From assembly GCA_014084085.1 (NCBI GenBank), contig NPFB01000037.1, positions 39,706 through 103,705 on the forward strand: a DNA stretch of 64,000 bases. The letters are read 5' to 3'. The notes below the pieces were generated by a model. That model ran no database searches and was not told the origin of the DNA. It worked only from the letters and a program-made list of their open reading frames with translations. The translations under genes and the position numbers were made by a program. The stretch comes from Hondaea fermentalgiana. Taxonomy: Eukaryota; Sar; Bigyra; Thraustochytrida; Thraustochytriidae. Position 1 is the first letter of the stretch. The number at the start of each line of letters is the position of its first letter. Below are positions 10,460 to 19,523 of the stretch, piece by piece.

Positions 10460-12405
10460 AACGAAGTTGATGAAGATGATGAAGATGAAAAAGAGGTCGA
10501 CGATGGCGCCTCTTGCGCTGAAGAGACAGGCCCAGGTCCTGTCGCCGCTGCCGCTTTCGCTGTCTCCATCGTCGAAGAGTCTGGTGGCGCAGGGGAGGAG
10601 GAAGCCATGGAAGTGTTGGAAGCAACCAAAGGGGCGGTTGTTGGCGGTTCGGTTGTCGCTCTTGATTTCTCCCATTCGCGCCGTTCAAAACATTGACGAA
10701 GCGCGTCTTGACCAAGGTGCTCAAAACACCTCATCCCAATGCGTGCAAGCTTGGTGCATTTCTCCTCCTCGCAGCGGTCTCCACCGCCATGCAGAGTACA
10801 AAGACCCGTACCTCGGTCAATACGGTCGCAACCAGGCTTGGAGCACCGAGGACGCCGCCACGAGTCTTTGGCAACAGACATGCGTTTTTTTGGAACGCGT
10901 GCAGGCTTTGGCGGTTTGGCTTCTTTGGGTGGGCGCCCAGCCTTGGGTTTGGGTTTGGGTTTGGTTCCGGCAGCAGCGGTCGAGATTTTCGGCGGACGAC
11001 CGGGACCCCGTTTTATGGCCTTCTTCGCAGTTGATGTCTTGGCAGTAGCACCAGCGAGACTAGTTTTGCTATCAACGCTATTGCTGCGGGCAGTGGGGCG
11101 CGGGAGGGCGGTGCTGGCAGTACTGGCCGTGACAAAGCCATTGAGCTGCTGAGAGACCACGGCTCGTTGCGCAAAGCTTGGATTGAAGCCAAGTGGGACC
11201 CGTTGCGCCAAAGCGTCGAGGTCCGCGGCAGTTGGGCCTGAGAAAATCTTCCCAGAAACACCGTTTGCACCTTGTTTGGATGCTAGTTCATAAAGGTCTT
11301 TGAAGCTCTGCATCGACGCTTCTGCCTGGGCTTTAAGCTGCATGACCATCTCAATATCTTTCTGAGCCGCGGTCAAGTTCTTGGGCATCACTTGCACCAA
11401 GTCTGCAGCCGAAGGTGCCGACGAGTCTGCAGGGGCGCCGGTTTTTCCTTTGAGTCCTCGCAAGTATGAAGCCAGTTCAAGATTTCCGGCAGATGAAGTA
11501 AGTTTTCGCGAAGGCGCGCCTGGACCCGATGGCTGCTGGTTCTGCGAGGGCGTTGGCTGTCGCGCGAGCATTTTCAGGGTTTGTGCCATGTCTTGCATTT
11601 GTTTTCCTCCTACGTCAGGGCGCGCATTTGTCGAGGAGGAGGAGGAGGAGGAGGAGGAGGAGGAGGAGGATGAAGAAGAAGGGCCTGTCGTTGCCATGCT
11701 GCACACATCGCCAAGAAGACCAAGCGTCTCATTTGAAGATGAGGCGCCTGGTCCAGACGGGTGAAGATGCATGCCGTGTCGAGGCCCAGGGGGGAGATCG
11801 GCGGCGGTAGGTCTCGTCAGCGGTTTTCCATTGGCATGCAAAAGTGTACTTGAACCCCGAGAAGGTCCAGCGGAGGAAGTGGTGCTTGCGGTTGTGAATG
11901 CATTGTGCTGGTTCATTTGTTTGAGTTTCGTGATGAGCTCTTGCGCCTGACTCGATGATGTAGCGGCTGAAGCCGCGCTCAGTGCAGGGGACCCTCCCTT
12001 TGGGGCTGACTGAGAAGTCGCAGCAGGGGCGGGAAGAGCAGTGGACGGGGGTGCAAACGAGGATGACGAAGGAGCGGGAGCGACAAGATTTGCTTGTGGC
12101 CCCGGCACTGATGGTTCGGATCTCTGTGCGGCTGCTGCAGCGGTGGGATCCTCTTTGCGACGTAAGGGCGGCACGCTCTCAGGCATTGTCAAAGGAGGAT
12201 GAGAAGACTGAGTTGTTGGTCCTGAGCTCGTGACTTGCGTGGGCGCGTGGTGAGTTTGCGGCGGGCACAGGGGCCTGTGCGGGTGAAGGAGATGATGGTG
12301 GTGGTTGGGACCCGGTTGGCCCGCTCCAGCTGCGGCGACCTCTTGCGGAGGGGGCGGCATCGACGGTGCAGCGCCTGCGCCAGGTTCAGGCCCGCCTTGC
12401 GCCAT
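9382..12405 (-). CDS. AT-hook and tandem Cys-His zinc-motif nuclear protein
   Basis: The 1007-residue product is probably a chromatin or transcription regulator. Residues 1-340 are Pro/Ser/Ala-rich and disordered, with a Ser run (243-258) encoded by a GAG array. A consensus AT-hook core (RGPGRPPK, 466-473) is followed by a second GRPPK (490-494) in a Lys/Pro-rich arm. Residues 521-563 hold two consecutive C-x4-C-x9-C-x2-H units: C521, C526, C536, H539, then C545, C550, C560, H563. This short module, with a GLCTLHGGG core, resembles Cys-His repeats I associate with stramenopile proteins of unclear role. A Ser run and KKRKK (a possible nuclear signal) follow near 645-665. The C-terminal 170 residues (about 830-1000) look folded and have no family I can name. 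DNA binding is inferred from the AT-hooks; targets are unknown. Confidence 0.75.
10430..10459. repeat. GAC trinucleotide array (coding)
   Basis: This pure trinucleotide run encodes part of a Ser tract in the AT-hook protein on the minus strand. Confidence 0.9.
11633..11670. repeat. GAG trinucleotide array (coding)
   Basis: This pure trinucleotide run encodes the N-terminal Ser tract of the AT-hook protein on the minus strand. Confidence 0.9.
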
Positions 12406-15196
12406 GCCCTGCGGCTCTATCGGCTTCGCCTCCTTTGCAGCAGCGCTCGAGGGCGGCGGTCGCGCGGGGCTGCGGCAACGACCGCTCGCTCAAGAGCCTC
12501 TTGCGCGGCGCCCGTGCGACTCTTGCGCGCCGAGACCGCACAGTCCGTCGCGCCTGATTCTTCCCGCGCCGCGGCCCGCGGGTCGCCAGTCTTTCTGCGC
12601 GCAGCGGGCCCTGCGCGCGCCGTTGCCGCCGTCTCCGCGCGCGCCAGCTCGAGCTTGCTAGTTTTGCTCGCCCTGCTTATTCGCCCGGGGGGGTTGGCGG
12701 CAACCACTTTTGGGCGGATGCCACATGTCGTCCTCATAATCCACAGAATGCACGGCGCCATCGCGACGTAAGATACCCCTTCGTTCGAACCTGTTCTATG
12801 ACAAGGATCAATGTAAGTAAGCCTCTTCGTCGATAATCACGGCGAGGACCGCGACCGCGACAACTTGAACGACGCTGGCGAGCGATTGGCATGCGCTGCC
12901 GGTCACCGCGCAGGCGACGCGGCGGCCACCGAGGAGGGAGAGGCCGGTCGCCCGACCTACGCGTGAACGTGTTGCTTGGAACGAAGTTGAACCAAGGAAG
13001 GAGCGCGCCAACTCGGAAGGCAACAGCCGTAAAAAATAAACTCTTCGTGTCGCCGACAGCAGCTGCAGCGGCGAGAGGCGGCGCCAGGTGAGACCAGGCA
13101 GATGAGCGCGCGACAGCGAGCCGCAGGGGGCGGGCACACGGAGCGCGCGGCAGTTCGCCCTCTGCTCTGCGCCCAGCGGCAGGGCCGCCTCGCCTCGCGA
13201 TCGTCGAGACTCTTGCCGGCTTGGTTGGGCTGGGCGAGTGCACACGAGGCGAGGCTGCCGTTAGCTAGCCACCATGGTAGGCCTAGTATAGTACTTTTAA
13301 CGGAGAAAGAGGAAGAGGAAGAGGCGAAGACGCGGCAGCGGGTCTTTCACGGAGGAGGTGACAGTGAGTGAGCTGGAGAGCGCGACGGCGAGGCGATGGC
13401 GGAGCATCATGACGACGCCCGCTGCCGCTGCCGACATTGCGATGGTGGGCATCTGCAGAGACGAGACGATGGCGATGATGCTGATGAAGAGGGTAGGCGC
13501 GGCGGGCTTCGATATCGAGATTGGACGCCCGGGACCTTGTGTGCAGGCCGGTGAGACGCGTCGCGCCCCGGCGAAGGTGGAGATGCTCTCCCCTCTCACA
13601 TACTAGTAGTAGGCAGGCATGGGCTAGGCGTGGTATACCAGTTGCCTGTGCAGCAGTTGGATGAGCGCGATGGGGATGACGATGGGCGGCGAGAGGAGAG
13701 GCGCTCTCTGGCTTGGACTCGTTTTTCTCTCCTCGTTGGTTTGCAGGATTAGGTCAATCTGATTGGCTTGGTGGCGGCCGCTGCCGGCCATTAGTTCTCA
13801 AACTGGCTGTTAGGCATCTACTTTGGATTGCTGCCAGTGGCCATGGTAGCTGCTGCTGCTGGCTGGCTGGCGGATGACGAGCTCCTCCCAACCACGGGCA
13901 CTCGAGAGAATCATCAACCGAGCGAACGCGCAGCTCGCTCGCTAGGAATGATCAGAATCTTCTAATAAAGCTATGTCTAGCCTATGCGTTCGGACTGCGA
14001 CGCGAGGGAGAACGACAAGCAGCCTGATGAGCCACATTTCATTACATTACAGCGAAGCGACGCGGCTGAATGGTGACCGTGAATCGAGTTCTCGACCAAG
14101 ATGGGTGGTGCCAGAGGATGGCATGGCCTGGTTGGTCGCTAGCAAACAAGTCTCTCGTGGTAACGCAGCGCGTTCGTTGGCCCAGCCTCGTTCCAGCCTT
14201 GCCCAGCTCAGTCCAGGCAATAACGCCAAGATACGAGGGAAGAAAGAAAGCAGCCAACCTGACTTAGAGGCAGGCGAGCTCTTCTCTCGTTTGCGGACCG
14301 ACGACTCTCCGTCGCTGCCGTGCCGCGACGCCTATGATGTACAAACTTGAGTTACCATGGTTACACAATCTTGGCCGGCGGTTTGGGCTGCAGCTGCAGC
14401 TGGCGGTTTGTGAAAACTAGAAAAGCCCAGTGTAGACTCGAAGGGAGAGGGAGAGGTGAAGGGACAAAATCGCACGCTCGCACGCACGCACGCGCGCATC
14501 GCACACACGCATAAACAGGCCCGTTGGCCGTCCGGACACCTGGCGGCTGACCCGAGCAAGCACTGGGTGCAAGCCTTGTCGTAGCCAAAAGCAACTTTTT
14601 CTTCCTTCCAGCAACGGAGCAGCCAGCCAGTACAAACAGACAGACATGGCACACTGGTCGATTGATTGCTCTCACTGTCAGTATAATTGAGTCGAAAGCA
14701 ATCACCAATCAATCAAACAAACTCACACAGTGGTATGGTATAGTATACAGTAATAAGGTCCTCCACAATCGATCAGCCACCAGTGGCAATAGAAATCGTA
14801 AAAATCGGTCAATCATCAGCCAGTAGTCGAGCAAAGCAAGAATCTCTCTCACTCGTCACGTCAATCCGCCAGGAGACGCGCGACCGGTCGGCGGCCAGCG
14901 ACGGCCGGCGGCCCAGATAAAAGGTGCGAACAGCGCGAACGCGCGGCAGCCCGAGCGACGTGGAGGAGCCGGGCTTAGCCCGGCCGGCGCGGCCCCCGTG
15001 CGAATCGGCTGGTTGGACCAACCGAGACGCCTGGGAGCGCCAGCAGCCGGCCGGCGACCGTCGGTTGCCTGACCCTCTTTCCCCCCTCCCTCGCTCACCC
15101 GACCTCTTTCCTTCTTTTCTCTTCTCTCCATCCAAACCCCCGCCCGCGAGGGGCACTCGCGGCGTGTAAGAAAGCTCTGCCAACGAACTCGCAACG
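12406..15196. other. 2.8-kb divergent intergenic region (AT-hook gene / CDK1 gene)
   Basis: No open frame here looks coding on either strand. It must hold both promoters and leaders. Candidate elements are gataaaag at 14916-14923, TATA-like and about 280 bp before the CDK1 ATG, and a CGCACG-rich stretch near 14470-14515. An aataaa at about 13966 would fit a polyadenylation signal, but I see no gene before it. A non-coding RNA in this stretch cannot be excluded. Confidence 0.5.
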
Positions 15197-16456
15197 ATGG
15201 ACCGCTACCAGCGTGTGGAGAAGATTGGTGAGGGCACCTATGGCGTCGTATACAAGGCCCGCGACAGACGCAGCGGATGCCTCTACGCCCTCAAGAAGAT
15301 TGTCCTTGAAGGACAGGATGAGGGCGTGCCGAGCACTGCGATCCGGGAGATTAGCCTTTTGAAAGAGCTGTCTCACGAGAATATTGTAAGGCTCCGCGAC
15401 GTTATTCACTTTGAAAGCAAACTTTACCTGGTTTTTGAGTTCCTCGATCAGGACCTGCGCAAGTACATGGACACGTGCGGGCCAGAGGGCCTCAGCTCGG
15501 ACCTCGTCAAGTCGTACCTTTATCAGCTTCTCTTGGGCGTCGCCTTTTGCCACTCGCACCGTGTGCTGCACCGCGATCTCAAGCCGCAAAATCTACTCAT
15601 TGACCGCACAGGTAAGCTCAAGCTCGCCGACTTTGGCCTGGCGCGCGCTTTTGGAATCCCCATCCGCATGTACACGCACGAGGTGGTGACGCTTTGGTAT
15701 CGCGCCCCAGAAATTCTTCTTGGCTCGCGCCACTACTCGACGCCCGTGGACGTGTGGAGCATTGGCGTCATTTTCGCGGAAATGGCGAACCGCGATCCTC
15801 TGTTTCCGGGCGACTCTGAGATCGACGAGATCTTTCGAATCTTTCGGGCGCTGGGAACCCCGAACGAGAACTCTTGGCCCGGCGTGACTTCGCTGCCAGA
15901 CTACCAGCCCATCTTTCCGAAATGGAAAGCCCAGCCTGTGGAAAAGTTTGCGCGGGGCATTGTTGATCCTCTTGGGCGCAATTTGCTTATGCGCATGCTC
16001 GAGTACGACCCGAGCCGCCGCATCACAGCCAAGGAGGCTCTTGACCATCCTTATTTCGACGTTGTGCGCCGTCAAGACCTGCGTGACCCTTACAAGCAAC
16101 ACTTTCCGGATCATCAGGCTGTCGCGGGCGTTCCTTCCATGGCCCCGCGCCGGGCGCCCCGAGCGCCGATGTTCCCCCCATCGTCGGCGCCGCCATTCCA
16201 ACCCCGGCACCAACAAAATGTCTCTGGCGCTGCCACTGGTGGCGGTGATGGTGAGCAGGCCTTTTTCCAGCACCAGCAGTACCCTTCTTCAGCACGTGCT
16301 GACATGCAACCCTCGAACCGTGCGCCCTTTGGTGCGGCTGCCGGCCCGATGTACAATTCTAGCGTCCGCGCAGCATCTTCTGCGGGCGCGGCCTCGGCAA
16401 TGCATGCTGACCACCAGACCCAGGCTGCGGCCGAGGCTGAACACGGTTGGCGTTAG
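15197..16456 (+). CDS. CDK1: Cyclin-dependent kinase 1 (CDC2) with C-terminal tail
   Basis: This Ser/Thr kinase drives the cell cycle after cyclin binding. The motifs are complete: Gly loop GEGTYGVV (11-18) with the inhibitory sites Thr14 and Tyr15, ATP Lys33, the exact cyclin-binding helix PSTAIRE (45-51), catalytic HRDLKPQN (Asp127), DFG (145-147), and an activation loop with Thr160 before [16 protein letters not shown] places it with CDK1/CDK2 rather than the transcriptional CDKs. The kinase domain ends near residue 295. The remaining roughly 125 residues are Pro/Gln/Ala/Ser-rich and probably disordered, whereas family members usually stop at about 300. The ATG lies directly before the canonical N-terminus. 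The neighbour downstream is convergent. Confidence 0.95.
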   Translation: MDRYQRVEKIGEGTYGVVYKARDRRSGCLYALKKIVLEGQDEGVPSTAIREISLLKELSHENIVRLRDVIHFESKLYLVFEFLDQDLRKYMDTCGPEGLSSDLVKSYLYQLLLGVAFCHSHRVLHRDLKPQNLLIDRTGKLKLADFGLARAFGIPIRMYTHEVVTLWYRAPEILLGSRHYSTPVDVWSIGVIFAEMANRDPLFPGDSEIDEIFRIFRALGTPNENSWPGVTSLPDYQPIFPKWKAQPVEKFARGIVDPLGRNLLMRMLEYDPSRRITAKEALDHPYFDVVRRQDLRDPYKQHFPDHQAVAGVPSMAPRRAPRAPMFPPSSAPPFQPRHQQNVSGAATGGGDGEQAFFQHQQYPSSARADMQPSNRAPFGAAAGPMYNSSVRAASSAGAASAMHADHQTQAAAEAEHGWR

Positions 16457-17141
16457 CTGGCATCTGGGGATCCCCCTTTCTCTTTTTCTCGTGTTGTGAG
16501 GCGAGTGTCGTCGTTTACCGATCCCACATCTGCCTCGGATCCCGCCAAGCTAAGCAAAGCAAGAGCTGCGGCTGATCGCACCTGGGGCTTTCTCTCTTCT
16601 TTTCTTTTCTCTCCCTCGTTCTCTCTTTTCTTTTCTTCATGCTTTATTCGAACGAACGAGCAAAGGAAATCTCTTTGCGTGCGACCCACAAGTCCTCAGC
16701 TTCTTCAGAACAACATTTAAAATATCAACGTTGAACGGCATCTCTTTCTTGGATTACTCGTTTTATAAGTATACGTAGACTCGACACAGTGACCTTGCTT
16801 GACATTCTTTTCTCGCGACTCGTGTGTTGACAATGTGGTATTGCACAGCGTCGAATGTTGCCTTGCTTTTACTTTTTTAAAAATTAATCAAGAACAACGT
16901 AGTCGCAAGTCAAACAAGCATCATTTCCCGAAGTACACGCTTTCGGGGCAAGCGGGGATCGAGCGGGACTTGAATGAGGCACGCAAAAGCACAACACTGG
17001 GCTCGTTCTTTATTGTCATAAAGACCGTGGTATGTGTAGCAAGAAAAGAAAATATGGGATGTTGGAGTAAGATCAGAGGGAGGAAACGGGTCTGCAAGCA
17101 AAAGCTTCTTGGCCCATTTGGAACAGGGAGGGAGAAAAAAA
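16457..17141. other. Convergent 3' region (CDK1 / PITH-domain gene)
   Basis: Two 3' UTRs face each other here. The sequence is pyrimidine-rich just after the CDK1 stop and becomes AT-richer around 16700-16900. No coding signal is seen. Confidence 0.6.
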
Positions 17142-17819
17142 TCACAGGAGCTCGCCACGAGCATCACTAGCGTCTGCGCGAGTGGACTCGTGATCCTTGA
17201 GCTGGGCACGCGCTTCGTACGTACATTCGACAACGCCGCGACGCGCCGTTGTGCCCTCTCCTTTGAGTCCGATGAATGTGATGCGCGTAGAATCCGCGCC
17301 ATGGTTCTCTGGAATAAAAATGGTCAAGGACGTAATGTTCGAAAACTTTGATGCCTTGACCGGGTAGTCGATCGCCCCTGCAAAGTCCTCAGCAAGCTCA
17401 AACTCTTGCACTGGAGCAAGATCGTGCGCCATTTCAAAGTCCACATCGTCGCGATTGACAAAGAGCTTGGCGTGCATGGGCGCCTCGCCGTTGGGCCCGC
17501 CGATAATGCAAAACGACTTGAGCTTGACGGCGACGGTAAAGGGAATGTGAAAGATGAGTTCCGCGTCGTCCTCCTCGCTCAGCACGAAGCGCGAGTCATC
17601 AGCCTTCTCCATCATCGTCTTGAAGACCGTCTTTCCGGACCCTTCGACCTGCTCGTTCAGGCATGTGATGCGCCCGGTGTCGATGAATTTAAGCAGAGAG
17701 TTCCCCTCCGGATCGTCTGGCGTCCCGTGCGAGTGCCCGTGACCCCCGCCTCCGTGCGAGTGCCCGTGACCTTCGTGACCGTGGTGGTCGTGTTCCTCTG
17801 CCTCGTCGCGGCAGTCCAT
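17142..17819 (-). CDS. PITHD1: PITH-domain protein (PITHD1-like)
   Basis: The 225-residue product has a His/Gly-rich N-terminus (about residues 10-32, HDHHGHEGHGHSHGGGGHG) followed by a PITH domain. Readable landmarks include the entry ITCLNE, the central ELIFHIPFTVAVKLKS and the terminal STRITFIGLKGE. The PITH fold is also the proteasome-binding C-terminal domain of thioredoxin-like 1. PITHD1 proteins characteristically carry a short His-rich start, so this is a full-length match. The open frame continues upstream through a CTTT microsatellite but has no ATG there, so I use the ATG at 17819. It forms a divergent pair with the NDUFAF6-like gene. Its molecular role is unresolved in the family. 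Confidence 0.9.
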   Translation of the reverse strand: MDCRDEAEEHDHHGHEGHGHSHGGGGHGHSHGTPDDPEGNSLLKFIDTGRITCLNEQVEGSGKTVFKTMMEKADDSRFVLSEEDDAELIFHIPFTVAVKLKSFCIIGGPNGEAPMHAKLFVNRDDVDFEMAHDLAPVQEFELAEDFAGAIDYPVKASKFSNITSLTIFIPENHGADSTRITFIGLKGEGTTARRGVVECTYEARAQLKDHESTRADASDARGELL

Positions 17820-18043
17820 CTTGCCCCACTCGCTCGACGACAGCCTCGACCTCTGGTCAGACAGATCGCGCGCGCCTGGTCTTTCTCCCTCTCGCGCGCG
17901 CGCTCGGCGTTGCCGCTCCCGCCGTGGGCTGCCGCTGCCTGCCTTCGTCGAAGTCAGATGCAACTCCGCTGCGGCCAAGATAACTAAGTTCGAGATACGA
18001 GACGGCGCGAGACGGGATGAGAGAAGGAGCCCAAGTCTCCTTT

Positions 18044-18086
<43 letters not shown>

Positions 18087-18317
18087 GCTTCGCTTCAACC
18101 AAGTGGTCCTGCCAGTGATGCTGACAGACAGACAGACAGAGCCGCAGCAGCCTTTCTTCTTCTCCTCCTTCGTCTTCTACTTCTCCGTCGTCATCATCGA
18201 CAAGGAAACGCAAGCTTGGAGCGAGCCAAGCAAACGCGACCCGCTCGGGCGTTCACTGCGAGTCACAGTCAGCTGGCGACGAGAAGCGCAAGCAAGCGAG
18301 CGAGCGAAACGTGGACC
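17820..18317. promoter_or_regulatory. Bidirectional promoter region, PITHD1-like / NDUFAF6-like
   Basis: About 500 bp separate two divergent start codons. The stretch contains the CTTT array, a run of cagacagacagacag near 18123-18138, and gagcgagc-type repeats just before the plus-strand ATG. No canonical TATA box is obvious. Confidence 0.55.
18042..18086. repeat. CTTT tetranucleotide array
   Basis: A near-perfect CTTT run lies in the divergent promoter. Read on the minus strand it gives a Lys/Glu/Arg string that falsely extends the PITH-domain frame. Confidence 0.92.
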
Positions 18318-19523
18318 ATGGCGCGCAGGGGCATCAGCATGGGCAGGGGCATGGATGTCGTGGGCTTGAGTCTCGGCGGCCTGCCGCTGCGCGCCGGAGG
18401 ACGTAGCGCCTTGGCCACCGCCTTGCGAAGACCCAGAAGCTGGCAAGAGGCAGGAGCGTGGGCCAGGGCCGCCTCCTCGAGCGCTGGACCTGGATCGGAC
18501 GCCGGGCACGCAGCACCGGCCGGGACTGCCGACGCTGCGCAACTCTGCGCTGCCGAGGTCCGAAAGGGCGATCGACACGCGTATCTGGCTGGCGCCCTCA
18601 TGCCCTCGCATGTGCGTAGGCAATTCTATGCTGTGCGCTATTTCAACCTCGAGCTCGCAAGATTGCGCGATGTCACAGGGGCAAATGAAGCTGCTGCCTC
18701 GCTTCGGTGCCAATGGTGGCGCGAATTTCTTGGAGAGGCCTTTGCAGCTGCCAAGGAGGACCCGAGCTTGCATACCGCGACGATCGCACAGTCTCAATAT
18801 GGTCCGCGCGGTCATCCTGTCTTTTACGAGCTTACCCATGCCATTCGCCAGAGCAAGCTGACCCGCCGCTGGCTCGACCGTATGATTGACGCTCGCCAGG
18901 ACGATGCTATTACAGAGCAGCCCGCCTCGCTTGCAGACATGGAAAAGTACGCAGAGTCTACCGCCTCGAGCATGCTTTACCTTTCGCTTGAGATGTTTGG
19001 CGTTCGTGAGACGAATGCCGATCATGCCGCGAGTCACGCAGGCAAAGCCATCGGTCTCGCAAACACGCTTAATGGTCTCCCGTATCTTCTCGCCAGCGGA
19101 CAGATCCCGCTTCCGCAAGATCTTATGACCAAGCATGGTCTGCGCACTCGTAGCTTTCAGCGCTTGGCAATGATGGCAGGGGTCGGCATGGGTCAGCAGG
19201 ACAAGCTCAACGCTGGCCAGGGTCCTCAGTCGATCGAGGAAGATGAGGAGCTCGTGCGCGCTTATCAAGCGCTCACAGAGACCGTGTATGATGTGGCAGC
19301 TACTGCGCACGGCCACCTCGAGCACGCAAGAGAGATGCGCGAAGCCATTCCGCCCGCTGCCCTGCCCGCTTTCCAGGTCACTGTCCCTGCCTCCATCTTT
19401 CTCGAGCGCCTCCAGTCCACTGCAGAATTTGACATTTTCAATGCCAACTTGCGCAATGATCCCTTTAGTCCTCTCCGCGTCCAGTATCACATCTTCAAGA
19501 ATAGCTTCCTTAAGACCTTCTAG
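18318..19523 (+). CDS. NDUFAF6: NDUFAF6-like mitochondrial complex I assembly factor
   Basis: The 401-residue product has the all-alpha squalene/phytoene synthase fold in the variant typical of the assembly factor NDUFAF6, which acts early in complex I biogenesis in the mitochondrial matrix. Landmarks are MPSHVRRQFYAVRYFNLELA, DMEKYAESTASSMLYLSLE and the HAASHAGKAIGLANTLNGLP region, which matches the family's HAASHxGKA signature. The Asp-rich prenyl-diphosphate motifs of true synthases are not evident, as in NDUFAF6. The first 75 residues are rich in Arg, Ala and Ser with almost no acidic residues, a good mitochondrial presequence. The first in-frame ATG (gaccATGg, strong context) sets the start; the longer frame begins at TTG. 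Confidence 0.88.
   Translation: MARRGISMGRGMDVVGLSLGGLPLRAGGRSALATALRRPRSWQEAGAWARAASSSAGPGSDAGHAAPAGTADAAQLCAAEVRKGDRHAYLAGALMPSHVRRQFYAVRYFNLELARLRDVTGANEAAASLRCQWWREFLGEAFAAAKEDPSLHTATIAQSQYGPRGHPVFYELTHAIRQSKLTRRWLDRMIDARQDDAITEQPASLADMEKYAESTASSMLYLSLEMFGVRETNADHAASHAGKAIGLANTLNGLPYLLASGQIPLPQDLMTKHGLRTRSFQRLAMMAGVGMGQQDKLNAGQGPQSIEEDEELVRAYQALTETVYDVAATAHGHLEHAREMREAIPPAALPAFQVTVPASIFLERLQSTAEFDIFNANLRNDPFSPLRVQYHIFKNSFLKTF

Noticed and set aside
12734..13243. 169-codon minus-strand frame upstream of the AT-hook gene
   Set aside because: Arg/Pro/Ala-rich with no family features; overlapping frames of similar length exist on both strands, typical of GC-rich non-coding DNA.
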